A stretch of 64,000 nt of DNA. Source: Dryas octopetala (taxonomy: Eukaryota; Streptophyta; Magnoliopsida; Rosales; Rosaceae). Positions 22,604 to 35,154 of the stretch are shown in pieces. Each line of letters opens with the position of its first letter. Position 1 is the stretch's first letter. The notes under the pieces are model-generated. The model was given only the letters and a program-made list of their open reading frames with translations, was not told the origin of the DNA and ran no database searches. Position numbers and translations under genes: made by a program. The stretch is from positions 2,480,001 through 2,544,000 of the forward strand of contig OY992834.1 of NCBI GenBank assembly GCA_963921425.1, given 5' to 3'.

Positions 22604-23668
22604 TGTGTTTTACTTGTCAAGTGAAGAAATTTAACCCTGATTTGGAGAGGGAAAAAACAAACTCTTCATGTTACATTGACATTGTTACTGATGTTAGCTT
22701 TTCCCTGCAGAAAATGGTTCTGGTTCATCATAGTAATGTGGATAATAGCTATATGTGGGTTATTGAAATTCTTTGCATGATTTACTAATAGTTCAAGGTG
22801 TAAATGTGTTACACCTGTTCAGTGTTGGGTTACCAAAACAGGTTTGACATAGTTTGGTCTATGAGACTAATGACTCTATGCTGTGTTGGGCCCTTTTAAG
22901 ATGTGCTAGGCATGTAAACGTTAATGGGCCCTTTTAGATGTGCTGTCTCCATTTCCATTACATATTAATCCGGCCCATTCTATGCTTCTACTAAATGGAC
23001 CTTGGGTGTCAGCAAAATTACTCTCACAAAGACAGCTAAACGAGGACGCGTGTCAGTAGGGCCAGCCTGGAGTGCACAAAAGTAGGAAAGGATGGGAGGG
23101 ACCACTACAAGAGTCAGCGTAAATAGCCAACTGGACCCGCATTCCTATGGACACGTGCTCAGATCACATGACCGCACCTCGTGGCCCACACAGAACCACT
23201 CGGCTTGGTCCACGGACCACCTCAACTTTTCCTTGTTGACCCACTACTGTTGTGGAACCCACCAACCATGCACGTGTGCAACCCAACCTCAAGTGGACTT
23301 CTTTTTCCCATATCCCGAAACGGGTCCCACCTTACAGGTGCCACACAACTTCACGTGACCACCTCCTTGCAGAGGAAAGATTATCCAAAATTGCTAAAAT
23401 TAATCAAAATTGAAAAGGCAGTCCAAAATGAAGCAAACTTGAAGAGAGATGCAGCTTGCAACTTGCTTGCAATCAAAACAAAAGCAAAAGCAAAAGCGAA
23501 GTAAAGAGAGAAGGCAAAAGGGCCTTTGAATTGGTAAAACCCTGATAAACAAAAACAGAGAACGAGTTTTGGTGCATTACAAAAAGGCCTAAAACAAAAC
23601 ATAATGAATTTTTGTGCATCACAAAAAGGCCTAAACCCCTAACCACTAGAAATTTGTTGACTCAAAAT
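22604..23668. other. Convergent spacer, HMGS locus to TCP gene
   Basis: 3' flanks of two converging genes. At 23570-23635 the block (G)TGCAT(T/C)ACAAAAAGGCCTAAA is duplicated in tandem, probably in the 3' untranslated region of the TCP gene. Open frames at 23092-23504 show no family features. Confidence 0.4.
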
Positions 23669-24853
23669 TTAAGGCTTTGAGTATGGCGTGTGTGAATTTG
23701 CAGACCGACCCATGAACTGAAGCTCTCTCTTGTCATAAATCTCCAAAGAAAAGTCCCTCAGCATCTGAGTAGTGGTAGGAGGGGTAGCAGTTGTAGCACT
23801 GGTGCAACTACTAGTAATGGTATTACTAGCAGTCCCAGAGGCTGAACCACCCAAACTGGGTCCCATACTCGACGAACAACTCCCACCCGAACCCGAAGTC
23901 GCACCACTCGAAACCGACCCGGAAGAGGCCTGCCCATCACCACCTCCTGGTTGCAGAGCCGAGACAAAATTCGAAATGGGTCTGGCTTGGAAATTAAAAA
24001 TAGGGGTTGCTGCTGTTGCATCCGCAGCTGGGATAGCCCAAAGCTGTGCCTGGTTTGGAATAGCCCCAGCGTTAGGGAACATAAAGAAAGGCCCAGTCGC
24101 ACCACTTGCCCCAACTTGCCACATGGGCAACAACCCATGTGCCCCACCACCAACACCGCCAACACCGCCGCCACCGCCGCCACTGCCGCCATAACTCATC
24201 GGCGCTATGGGTGCCAACCCACTAGACACAGAGCTCTGCTCATTCACATCGATAAACTCACTATTGGAAGCTCTCTTCCTTCTCTTTTTGGGGACTTCAG
24301 CTACCTCACCGTTGGGTCTTGCTGGTGAAGTCGTTGGTATCTTCAGCGTGCCACCCACTGACACCGCAATAGCTGGGACTGTGCCTGTGCCCGTGGCTTC
24401 AATTATAGCTGCCTCAGCGTGCTCGAGTAGCCACCTAATGGTTTCACCGTCGGACCTGTGGCCCAGTTCTCGCGTCAGTTGAAAAATCCTGGCCGCACAA
24501 GTGGCGGGCATTCGGATCCTCCGGCCTCGCCCCTCCACCTTCGTGTGGCGGTCCTTCGATGGCCTCTTCGCCGCCACAATGGGTTTCGCCGACGGCATCG
24601 ATATCGGCACCGGAATGAGACCCATCGAGAGAGATCTTTCGTCGAATTCTTGGACTGTGTCGGTCAGCTCTTCTTTCATTGACGGCACTGTCGCCGGAAA
24701 ATTTGGCTCCGGTGGGTTCGCCACTGACGGGTCAGAACCTGAGTTGTTGTCGTCGTTGTTGCTTGTGCTACTGCTGTGTTGTTCTTCGTCGTTGATGTTG
24801 ACAAGTTGGTTGTTGTTGTTTTCTCCAACGCTCTGGCTCTGATTTGCATCCAT
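23669..24853 (-). CDS. TCP19: Class I TCP transcription factor, TCP19/TCP9-like, 394 aa
   Basis: Intronless. The TCP basic helix-loop-helix domain spans about residues 97-152: basic region [17 protein letters not shown], helix [12 protein letters not shown], loop GHRSDGETI, helix [18 protein letters not shown]. It has the class I (PCF) form, without the 4-residue insertion of class II. After it come a conserved [19 protein letters not shown] and a basic KKRRKR patch, a Gly-rich run (about residues 222-240), Ser/Gly-rich linkers and the subfamily tail [17 protein letters not shown]. Class I TCPs bind GTGGGNCC-type sites and regulate growth and cell proliferation. TCP19 is chosen over TCP9 partly because of the neighbouring genes. 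ATG at 24853 is preferred; upstream codons lack an ATG. Confidence 0.9.
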   Translation of the reverse strand: MDANQSQSVGENNNNQLVNINDEEQHSSSTSNNDDNNSGSDPSVANPPEPNFPATVPSMKEELTDTVQEFDERSLSMGLIPVPISMPSAKPIVAAKRPSKDRHTKVEGRGRRIRMPATCAARIFQLTRELGHRSDGETIRWLLEHAEAAIIEATGTGTVPAIAVSVGGTLKIPTTSPARPNGEVAEVPKKRRKRASNSEFIDVNEQSSVSSGLAPIAPMSYGGSGGGGGGVGGVGGGAHGLLPMWQVGASGATGPFFMFPNAGAIPNQAQLWAIPAADATAATPIFNFQARPISNFVSALQPGGGDGQASSGSVSSGATSGSGGSCSSSMGPSLGGSASGTASNTITSSCTSATTATPPTTTQMLRDFSLEIYDKRELQFMGRSANSHTPYSKP

Positions 24854-26721
24854 CTTCAACGAAATTCTAAGAGAAAATCTGTTGAAATTTCAACAATCGT
24901 AGCGACACTCATAAAAATTTGGAAAAACAAAAACAAACCCAGATAGAATCACAAAAAAACAAGCCAAGAAACGAGGAGATTTGACGAAACAAAACAAGAA
25001 CAGGATAAGCAGTAGAAACAGAACAAGAACAGGGTACGATACTCTGACTGGGTTTGAATCTTTGTTCATACTATAAAGGATGATTAGATTAAAGCTACTA
25101 TTTGAGCAAATAGAAATAGCAAACTTTTTCTGCTAATATAAAATTATGAAACTATTCAAACTAAAGGAACAGAAAGAGCGAGAGAGAGAGAGGAACAAAC
25201 CCTAGAGAGAGAATCAGAAGAGCCCCCACTTATCCTCTTTCACTTTGCGATCCCTACCAAGGAGCGGGACCCCCAAACGCTTTATCCATTTATTTATAGG
25301 GTAAGGGGGCCCTTCAACGGTGGGAGGCTGTTCACTTACGTCTTGGGACTTTGCGATGCTGACACGTGGTGGGCCCCGTTTCATTAGTTGGTGATTTGCC
25401 CCTCGTATGTGAGTTTCTGTGGGCTCGGAATCTTCGGGTGGGGCTTTGATAAAGGTGATCCCCTGCAACGTAGTTCACTTGGATAAAGAATACAACCAAC
25501 TAGATTATGCCACGTAATCATCAAGAACCTTCAAAGATCATCCTTATCTGTCCCTACCCCCTACCATTGCTGGCCATTAATTAAGTTTTGTCACATCATA
25601 TGGCTTTCCCAATTCACTTCCTTCCTTTATTTTCCATTTACCTTATATGTGACAATTAAAATAAGGAAATTGTACAAATCGGATTTGACAAATTATATGA
25701 TAAAGGAATGTAAATAGGTATGATAATTAGTGCAATTTATGATACAAACAATTTTTTGTTGCTTTTTTATCGGTGAAATGTTTTGTCTTTTTACTTGTAT
25801 ATTATTTGTTGAGGGAGGCTGCTAAAATGGGTTTTGTTTCAGGGGATACAAGTTCTAATGATTCCACAACTCTCCCAAAGGGCTGGACCTTGTATGATTC
25901 CTCTACAGAAGAAGCAGATGATAATTTCAATAGGTTCTTGAACATAATTAAGCCTTTTTCTTCTTCATTCAATTGGTAGAATTACAAGAACTGTATACTT
26001 GCAGATAAGTTGGGCTGGGCTTCAACTTGCCCAGTAGTGTGGGCTTAATTACATATATCAATGCTGGATTGATGTGGGTTGGAACGTGACCCAAACTCTA
26101 AACTTTGGTCATACATGAACACAACCTCAAGGGAGTCAAGTCCAACTTCAGTGGCATTTCTTTTGTACATCTCTTTATTTTTATTTTTTGGCCATGTTGT
26201 ACATCTCTCTATTAAATTTCTTTGCAAGTACAGAAATGTTGTACTCCCGGTTGTCAGTTGTCACCAACCGCTGGCATAAACCAACCTGATAGACATAAGC
26301 CAACAGTCACTTTAGCATATTTAACACTGTTCACATATGAAACTTTGCTTTATTTGGAATACTTCAATTTTAATCCATCCAACTAAACGTTGATTTTATA
26401 AGCTATAATCAACAGCTACCTAGCTTAGGTGTTTATACTTGGCCTCAAAGTACACACAGGCTAAAATGCTTGCAGGGTCAAGGATGTTCTAGTACATACG
26501 TGGTTGTTCCTCTATATATTGAGTAACTTAAAAGTTAAAAGTACGATCAATAATGTACATGAAATACTGAATTCCATTTACATTAGTTATTAAAATCACT
26601 ATATATACTTGTCCATTCCAATGAATTTCTCATTGCCCTGGATTAATATATATATCTTGGTCTTGTGACTTTTGTCCTTAATTTCTCTTTCCTATCTTAA
26701 TCTCTGTCCATCCCGGCCCAA
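24854..26721. other. Intergenic, TCP promoter side to peroxidase
   Basis: Contains the upstream region of the TCP gene (to about 25.5 kb, with a GA-rich patch at 25165-25215) and of the peroxidase. A frame at 25773-25979 has an acceptor-like TTTCAG before GGGATACAAG and reads TLPKGWTLYDSSTEEADDN, but no partner exons or family are recognised. Confidence 0.4.
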
Positions 26722-26967
26722 ATGGCTATGTTTGCACCAAAAACAATCTTCTTCAGTTCATTTTTTCTAGTTCTAACTATGATTACACAATCAAAAGCCA
26801 CACTCAATGCCCACTATTATGATCAAACGTGTCCCCAAGCTGAGAAAATCATATTAGAAACGGTATATAATGCTTCCAAGCATGACCCTAAAGTCCCAGC
26901 TCGTATCTTAAGGATGTTCTTCCATGATTGTTTCATAAGGGTATATACGTATAATCTCTCCCTCTCA

Positions 26968-27034
<67 letters not shown>

Positions 27035-28045
27035 CTGTCTCATTAATATTGTAGAATTGGGTTTATAATATATTAATGAGTACTTAATTGTCTTGCTTAT
27101 TGGTTAATTAGGGATGTGATGCGTCGTTATTGCTAGACTCAACCCCAGCGCAGCAAGCAGAGAAAGATGGCCCTCCCAATGTCTCAGTCCGATCATTCTA
27201 CGTGATCGACGAGGCCAAAGCTAAGCTAGAAATGGCATGTCCTCACACAGTTTCTTGTGCTGATATAATTAGCATTGCCGCAAGAGATGTAGTAACCATG
27301 GTAGGTACCGAAATCATTTTTTAGTCACACATATCAATATCTTACTTGTTAAAAATAAATGAGATTCTGAACTTAAATTAAATAAATAACTAAAGCACTG
27401 CTACATAAACAAGTCCAATGAACCTAGCAGTACTCATATATATTTCACATACATTTGTACAATATATTAATAGTACTTTCTTGCTAGTCCGGAGGTCCAA
27501 ATTGGAATGTGCTAAAAGGAAGGAAAGATGGAAGGGTGTCAAGAGCTAATGAAACCATCAACTTACCAGCTCCAACCTTCAATGTGTCCCAACTGATTCA
27601 AAGCTTTGGCAAGAGAGGCTTAGGAGTGAAAGAGTTGGTTGCTCTATCGGGTGGTCACACTCTTGGGTTTTCGCATTGTTCTTCATTTGAATCCCGGCTT
27701 CGTAACTTTAGTCCTGTGCATGATGTTGACCCGAGCATGAACAATGAATTTGCTGAAAAGCTAAGAAAGCAATGCTCAAAACCAAACAGGGATCGCAGTG
27801 CTGGAGAGTTGTTGGACTCAACGTCCTCAACTTTTGACAATGACTATTACAAGCGACTAATGGGAGGGAAGGGCGTGTTTGGATCGGATCAAGCATTGTT
27901 TGGTGATGACAGGACTAGGTGGATTGTTGAGTCATTTGCTAATGACCAAAGTCTCTTCTTTAAGGAGTTTGCGGCTTCCATGGTGAAACTTGGAAATGTT
28001 GGGGTGATTGAGGATGGAGAAGTGAGACTCAATTGCCGAGTGGTC

Positions 28046-28051
<6 letters not shown>
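26722..28051 (+). CDS. PRX66: Class III peroxidase, peroxidase-66-like, 3 exons, 323 aa
   Basis: Exons 26722-26940, 27112-27300 and 27488-28051 join in frame (73 + 63 + 188 codons with stop). A signal peptide (about residues 1-25) precedes the mature start. The distal haem region RMFFHDCF includes the acid-base His; [10 protein letters not shown] is the distal calcium site; [17 protein letters not shown] and the proximal haem-ligand box [19 protein letters not shown] follow. FDNDYYKRL and SDQALFGD complete the pattern. Cysteines fit the four conserved disulphides. These secreted enzymes oxidise phenolics with H2O2, and the PRX66 group has been linked to lignifying vessels. Subgroup assignment is from recall of [17 protein letters not shown] wording and from synteny. 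Full length, no lesion. Confidence 0.9.
26971..27022 (+). repeat. (CT)26 microsatellite in peroxidase intron 1
   Basis: Perfect dinucleotide run followed directly by an AT run, inside the first intron of the peroxidase gene. Confidence 0.95.

Positions 28052-28087
<36 letters not shown>
28051..28087 (+). repeat. (AG)18 microsatellite touching the peroxidase stop codon
   Basis: The last A of the TGA stop is the first base of the run. Changes in repeat number would leave the stop intact and only alter the 3' untranslated region. Confidence 0.95.
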
Positions 28088-28090
<3 letters not shown>

Positions 28091-28238
28091 TTTTTCTCTT
28101 ACTATATATTAATTTGTTCCTGATTGATATGTTTACTTTGATTTTCAAGGCGTTTCTAAAATTAAATAAATTTTATTATTCTTACTCATGTGATATATAG
28201 AGAGCATTTACCACACTCGACATCAGAGTTTCCACTTT

Positions 28239-28352
28239 CACTACAAGAAATGTAAGCAAAGCACACCCCTCATTGGTGGCACAAAATTACCCAATTGTTA
28301 CCCCATTCTATGCCATCAATAAGGTTAGGCTTTGCTCACATTTTTTGTAGTG
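28239..28352. mobile_element. CACTA-type MITE (114 bp)
   Basis: Begins CACTACAAGAAATGTAAGC and ends with the inverted form (reverse complement CACTACAAAAAATGTGAGC). TTT occurs on both sides (28236-28238 and 28353-28355), a 3-bp target duplication as expected for the En/Spm (CACTA) superfamily. Non-coding. Confidence 0.75.
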
Positions 28353-29749
28353 TTTTCTTCCTCTTTTCCTTCCCATTTGGCCTAGTTGTGCTTAAAAATA
28401 TTTAGCCTATTGCTAAAGGGCCGAATTCAACCATTTTTTATTGTCTTTTAATCACGAGAATTTATTAAATGTATCTGATACACTAACTAGCTATATGGCA
28501 ATGTTGATTGGTATATCTAATCAATTGAAATGTGGCATTTTAATTAAAACTAAAAAACACGTTTTGATGCTTTTATCATTCGAACACTCTCTTATATTTT
28601 GCATTGAGGTTTTAGATTTGAGAATATAATGAAGTGTTAATTAAGGAAAAAAAATGGGAGAGCCGGAACCTTACACCTATTTTATTTGTTTCTATATATG
28701 TTTGCTATATTTGGTTAGTAACACCACATCCTCTTCAAGAATGGTGATTACTTACTATATATTATGATAAACAGAATCTTTGGTTATATTCGATCTTGAA
28801 CGTAGAAAGAGATAAAGAAGGTGACCTTATAGCAAAATTTGATTATATAGGCACTTTCTTTGTATATGTAAGATCCAATGAACTATTTGCATAAAAAAAA
28901 AAAAATTCCAATGAATTAACACATTTTCTTATTGAAATTAAAATTACGAATTCATCTTGTTGGTTTTCCTTTTCATGAAAGGCCAAAAAAAAAAAAAGGT
29001 AGGTTTCTCCAATATGCTTAGTAATTATACTAATATACTGAACGATCACTTTGATTCCCCTAGTTCATAGGTCTAAGTAAACGAAGTTAACCAACAAATG
29101 AAAATAATGAATCATTGAATTTATACACATGTAGGTGAATTTAGACTACTAAAATAATTAGTACTTTACCTTCGACATACTTGAAAGAGAGAATAGAATA
29201 TGCATGTATTGATCTTTGATCTACCAGAAGTGTTTACTTAATTTGTTAGGTCAATTGGTTTAATATATAAGGCAAGAGAGTGAGTGCCTCATGACCCTAA
29301 AATTTAAGTCATTGTTTGCTTTAAGCGTGTGTGGATGGCCAAAAAAACGGCGCCAGAGAGAGACAGAGTAAATAATTTTTTTAATAGCCGAAAAACAAAT
29401 TACAGTAAAATATTGTATATCAACAAATTACAGTAGATATTCAATGTCTCTGTATATCAACCTCAAACTCTCGATCACCAGGAAACACCATATAGGATGT
29501 ATATATACATACAATCGACATTGTCACACAAACAAAAAGCAACCGAAGGACCATCTTTTTATCAAGCAATGTCATTATTGATATTAGTACTCTGATATGA
29601 AGCAGAAAAGCCATTTTTAGGAAGCTTCAACAGAAATAATTTATCTAAAATTATGTTATAAATAAGTTTAAATTCAATGAGACACCACATTAGCTAGCTT
29701 TGGTCCTTGGAGTCATAATTGGTCAGAGCTTTAGAAACCCAAATTACAC
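28353..29749. other. Intergenic, peroxidase to subtilase 1
   Basis: AT-rich flanking DNA. No gene or element is recognised other than short homopolymers. The last part should hold the subtilase promoter. Confidence 0.4.
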
Positions 29750-32700
29750 ATGGCCATGCCACAGCTGCTTCACACTGTTCTCTGTCTTCTCTCTTTTGCA
29801 ACTTTTCTCATGCATTGCCATTCTCAAGAAAAGAAGGTAATCAATTGAACAAATTCAACAACTTACTCTAATTACATGTAAATTAATGGGGCACTTTCCG
29901 ATGAATGCAGGTCCATGTGGTATATATGGGAGAGAAACCAACGGGTATTGATGTTTTTGTGGGATCCAAGCCTGACTCCATGCATCACCACTCCATACTA
30001 GAAAGTGTTCTTGGAAGGTTATTCTGAAAAATCCATACTTCTGAGAAAATATAATTTTTGGTTTTTCTTCCCCTTATAATCATGATCCAGTACTTCAAAT
30101 TAGTGCACCTAAACTAAAAGCGTTTAACATTGTTACTTGCAGTGCTGCAGCTGCAAAGGAATCACTAATCTGCAGTTATGGTAGGAGTTTCAATGGATTT
30201 GCAGCTAAATTATCTGATGAGGATGTTGCAATGCTATTAGGTACCACTAATTTTCACACAAATTATTAAAGAGAGGATATATATATATGTATATATAATG
30301 CATGTTTGTCAATTATGTCACTATTTTTCAATTGATTCAAATTGACTTTCTTAATTTTACAGACATGGAAGGGGTGGTCTCAGTTATCCCTAACACTCCT
30401 CTACAACTTCACACAACAAGATCATGGGACTTCTTAGGATTGACCAAATACGACCTTAAACCTTCAAAGGGAGGGAATGTAGTTATTGCTATTATAGATT
30501 CAGGTCAATCAATAAGCTATATAAGACTAAACTAGCATGCAACTGTTAACCTTTTGGGATTTTTAATTATGGGAAAAGAAACAAAGTTAATAATACTTGT
30601 GGACGTTTTGCTACTTTTATAGGTATCTGGCCAGAATTAGATGCCTTCAGTGACAAAGACTTTGACCCTCCACCAAAAACGTTTAAAGGAATTTGTCAAA
30701 CTTCAAAGAACTTCACCTGCAACAAGTGAGCAGAGCAATTTCCTCTGTTTTTGAAATGTTTAACCTTTTTGACTTGTAAACTTAGGGAAATAATCCCAAA
30801 CTTTTGACAGAAAAATCATTGGAGCGCGATACTACAACAGTCTAGATTTCTATAACCACACAGACACAAGATCTCCAAGGGATACAGCAGGTCATGGGAC
30901 TCACACAGCCTCAACTGCAGCAGGCAGAGAAGTGGAAGGAGCAAGTTTCTATGGTCTAGCAAAAGGGACTGCTAGAGGTGGAGACCCCAATGCAAGAATT
31001 GCAGTGTACAAAGTTTGTTGGTCTTTCGGATGTGGCCCCGTAGATATCCTTGCAGCTTTTGATGATGCAATTGCTGATGGGGTTGATATTATATCAGCTT
31101 CCATAGGAATGGCAGCAGACTCCCAATATTGGGAAGATCCAATATCCATTGGATCTTTCCATGCTATCAAAAAAGGAATATTCACTGCAGCTTCTGCAGG
31201 AAATGGCGGACCACAGCGAGGTGCCATCAGGAATAACTCACCTTGGGTGTTGACAGTAGGAGCCAGCAGTATTGACAGAAAATTTGTGTCCCAATTAGTT
31301 CTTGGGAATGGCAAGATCTTCACGGTGAGCAAAGTCAACTCCTCTGTATCTCTCACATTGACTTGTTTTGTTTCGCATCATGTTTAGTTCTTGATTTGTT
31401 GGTAACTTTTATCCCAAATTGGTATATCGTGACAGGGTCACGTTATCAACAACTTTGATCTTAATGGAACTACATTTCCATTGATTTGGGGAGGAGATGC
31501 TACAAATGTTTCTGGCAATTCCATCTCCCTAAAATCAAGAGATTGCACTCCAGGAGACTTGGATGCTAACAAAGTTAAGGGAAAGATTGTTCTATGTGAA
31601 GCTCGCACGGATGGTGCTGGCGTTATAATGGCAGATGGAGTGGGTACCATAATGCCTTCACGGTTTCTCGATGAGCTTGCCTTCCCTCTTCCCCTGCCAG
31701 CAACACTGATCAGTAAAGAAGACATTGCTTCAGTATTGGAGTACATAAGAACTGCCCAGTAAAGTCACCAAACGTATCTATTTGCTACAATTGTGATAAC
31801 TTTAACATAATAATTATGATAATGTATTGCCTTTTCAGGAATCCAGAGGCAACCATTCTGGTGGGTGAGGTTTGGAAGGATCCAATGGCACCTTATGCAG
31901 CCTCTTTTTCAGCAAGAGGCCCCAACCCAATCAGTCCAGACATTCTTAAGGTAAAAGAAATCAGCACACACACATATATAGCATCCTTTTAATATCCTTT
32001 GCATACACTCACAAATTGACCCTTTGCATAAGAGCAGCCTGATCTTAGTGCACCGGGAGTTAATATCCTCGCGGGTTGGTCTCCTCTTGCATCCCCATCA
32101 GTTTACTCAAAGGACACAAGGAGTTCTAAGTACTACATAGACTCCGGAACATCAATGTCTTGCCCACATGTTGCTGGAGCCGCAGCTTTTGTGAAGGCTG
32201 CTCGCCCGGACTGGTCCCCTTCAGCTATCAAATCTGCCCTCATGACCACAGGTAAATAAACATATGCGGAAAGATATATAATCTTCTTCTTAAATTTCTC
32301 TACACCCTCTCATCACTAACTTTGTGCTGATACATATAACTTCCAATGTAGCAAAAATCATGAACCCAAAGCACAGTGATGATAGAGAGTTTGCTTATGG
32401 ATCTGGCCTCCTAAACCCAGAAGGGGCAATAGAAGCAGGGCTAGTTTATGATGCATCAAAGGAAGATTACCTTAACTTCTTGTGCAAACAAGGCTACAAC
32501 ACCTCCACACTACAAGTAATCACAAGTGACAACAGTGCTTGTAAGGGTATCAGAGGTAGCAGAGGATGGGATCTCAACTACCCCTCCTTCTCACTAGCCA
32601 TAGAAGATGGCCACAAGATCATGGGAAATTTCACTAGGACAGTCACCAATGTTGGCTCACCAAACTCCACTTACAATGCTACCATTGTTGTGTCTAAAAT

Positions 32701-32977
32701 TCTCAAGGTGAAGGTGGAGCCTTCTGTTCTTGAATTCACTAGAGTTGGAGAAAAGAAACCATTCACTGTTAAAGTCAGTGGTCCAGCTATTACTCAGGTG
32801 CCAATTATATCAGGCTCTATTACTTGGAAAGATGGTGTGCATGAGGTCAGATCGCCACTCGTAGTGTTCACAGTCATCCCATCCGCATTGTCTAACAGGC
32901 CCTTCAAACAAACAGAACGCTCCATGGAAACAGGTGCTTCTACGCTTCCTAGAAATAAGATTTTTCATGAGTACTAA
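29750..32977 (+). CDS. Cucumisin-like subtilisin protease (SBT4 group), 10 exons, 774 aa
   Basis: Exons 29750-29836, 29911-30017, 30143-30240, 30363-30503, 30623-30725, 30811-31324, 31436-31758, 31839-31950, 32038-32251 and 32352-32977 join in frame to 775 codons. The order is signal peptide (about 1-24), I9 propeptide (HVVYMGEK to VVSVIPN), then the peptidase S8 domain with Asp143 (IAIIDSG), His207 (AGHGTHT), oxyanion-hole Asn310 (SAGNGGP) and Ser534 ([12 protein letters not shown]). A PA insert lies between Asn and Ser, and a C-terminal Fn3-like domain ([10 protein letters not shown]) ends the protein. The triad is complete. Such proteases are secreted to the apoplast. A multi-intron structure is usual for the cucumisin/SBT4 group. 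The 3' part is duplicated at 47.58 kb, and a paralogue starts at 57.4 kb. Confidence 0.93.
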
Positions 32978-33625
32978 GCTGATATTGTTGCCTAGAGATG
33001 AGGTGGTAGAGCCATGACCGTTGTCTTTGGTGGTAGTAATCAAAGTTGAAGAGCCATAGGGTGCAGATTTGGTTTGATAAACTAAAGCAATGTTGATTCC
33101 TATATGTATTTTCTTTCCCCTTTTCTTTTAAGAAAAACCCTGTTTCTTGTTCTTCAGCAAAATACAAAAGTCTTCCCAATCATCTGCATTGGGTGTAGAT
33201 TTGGTTTGATAAATTTTATTTATATATTTTATCTATTTATAATTTATTAGTCATCCTTAATTCACTGAAATAAGTTGTTCCATCACCAATTGCTATATGG
33301 CATCAAACTAATGCAGCCTTAAAAATCAAAACTCTTGGACAAAAATAAGTGTACTAGCTTGATGTACCCATATACACCAATTTTGACAAAATTGAGACCC
33401 TCAGACCATAACTTTGTTCAAGTCAAACACATAAACCAAAATTGTAGTTTACCTTATTCTTATCCAAAACAGGAAACCTTGTAATTTATTCCTATCCAAA
33501 TTGGGAAAGCTTGGAGTGTACTCCAAATAATCTGTAAGCCTAAACCTATATATATGTAGTTTAACAAAAAGAAAGGTAACGCACTGAAATATTTTTGTCA
33601 GTCTCTCTCTCTTCAAACGGCCGTG
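32390..33625 (+). repeat. Segment duplicated at 47579-48788
   Basis: The end of the last subtilase exon and about 0.65 kb of 3' flank match 47579-48788 closely (few substitutions plus small indels). Homology ends just after GAACA(A/G)TTTTGC, where unit 2 continues into an FBL17-like gene. Confidence 0.85.
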
Positions 33626-33635
33626 AACAATTTTG

Positions 33636-33790
33636 CCCCAGATTGACTGTTTATATGTATTAATTGATGGTTCTTTGAATTCTTATAAAGAGGAATTGAG
33701 CATAAAATGCCCAAACTTGATGAAAATTGAGGTAGGATGCCCCAGATTGATGATATTTGGTTCTGTCCACTTAAGTATATTCACTAAGTA
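33636..33790 (+). pseudogene. Tiny FBL-type LRR relic
   Basis: The translation contains SIKCPNLMKIEVGCPRLMIFG, an LRR-like pattern comparable to LECPSLKTVHASGCQESL at the end of the FBL17-like gene in unit 2. It occupies the equivalent place in unit 1, downstream of the subtilase. I infer that most of this gene copy was lost. Weak evidence. Confidence 0.3.
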
Positions 33791-34150
33791 TGATGGATGT
33801 GATTTTTCCCCTCGAAAGATCAACACTTCATCTTAATATTCGATCCAAAGCGTTGACCAAATTCAACCTTGTACATGAAAATTCATGACACCTACATCTT
33901 TCGAACAGAGAAAGAATCATGATACCATGAGGTCCATAAAACATAATGAAAGTGAAAACAAAAGTTCGATGACAACTAAAAGCAGAGTGCTGAATCAAGT
34001 TGTTAAATATTGTTTGATCATACCCGATAGGCTAGCTGTTACTACGTTGGAACAAGCTAGCGCAGGCCAAACTCGTTTACTTTGGGAAATGAACACTAAA
34101 CTCACCTTAAGTAACTGGAAGAAAAGGCAATCAACCACTTCAACTTGGTA
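33740..34150. repeat. Duplicated intergenic segment (matches about 52440-52880)
   Basis: Blocks such as GTACATGAAAATTCATGACA, CTACATCTTTCGAACAGAGA and CGTTGGAACAAGCTAG recur in the same order at 52.4-52.9 kb, so units 1 and 2 share this spacer too. Confidence 0.8.
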
Positions 34151-35154
34151 ATTAATTAGAGAGGGCCTTTGGTATTATTAATTCAAACAAGAACAATAAA
34201 AATAATTATGAAGAGTTCGTTATTACGACACAACTAAAAAACAGAAATATGGTTCACAACTAAAAAAACAGAAATATGGTAAACAACTAATTTTTAGTGC
34301 AATATCATTTTTCAATATAAAACAAGTCCAATAGTATTCACTGCTAAAAAACTGAACTTAAATATGGCCCACTACGGCAACATCTTTTAGTTACAGAACA
34401 AGTCCAAAAGCATTCCCAACTAAATCAAACATAAGAAAATATAATAGCATTCACAACATCTTCAATTGTCCGTATCAAAAGTAACTGTCTCGTCTACCTG
34501 TTCAACAAGAGACTCATGCACCACTGTCGAAAGACCCAATGCCTTCACCTTAGTCAGCTCACATAATGACTATAGTCTCTGCACTTAAGTAAAAGCAAAC
34601 AATCAATAGTATAAATTGACACAAATGTTTATAAATCCAAAAAATATCATTGAGAAACTCACCCAAGTTCTTACACTCAGCTATGTTTAGCTCAATTAAA
34701 TTTGGGCACTCCAAAAGTAGAACTTTCAACCAATGACAACCATAGAAATCTAGCTCAACCAACTTAAAACTCTAAGGTAAGTATTGATGTTCCATTTGCA
34801 AGGTCTTATTACATCTCATTACTTGAAGATGAGGTAAATGAGATGCATTACTAAGGCAGCCTGAAAATTATAGCCCACTGTTAGAAAATTTACATCGGCA
34901 TTATTCATATTAAAAAAAAAGAAACAAATGGATTAGAAATTACTTGCACTGATGTTCCTGCAATGAGAAACATGTAGGATTGTTAGAGTTCCTTTCAAGT
35001 TAGTGAAAACCTTCCCAAGGCCAAGATCAGTTATTTTCCAACTGAAACCAAAGTGGAGATTCAAATTAGATTTCAAAGTAGACAATCACTAGCAAAATAT
35101 AAACACAGAATTAAACCATAGGCTTACCCGCTCATATCAATAAACTTTAAGGAC

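Noticed and set aside
23772..24842. Several plus-strand frames over the TCP gene
   Set aside because: Shadows of the GC-rich TCP coding sequence on the opposite strand.
25773..25979. 68-codon frame with LPKGWTLYDSSTEEADDN
   Set aside because: An acceptor-like site is present, but no partner exon or family is recognised; kept only as a remark in the intergenic entry.
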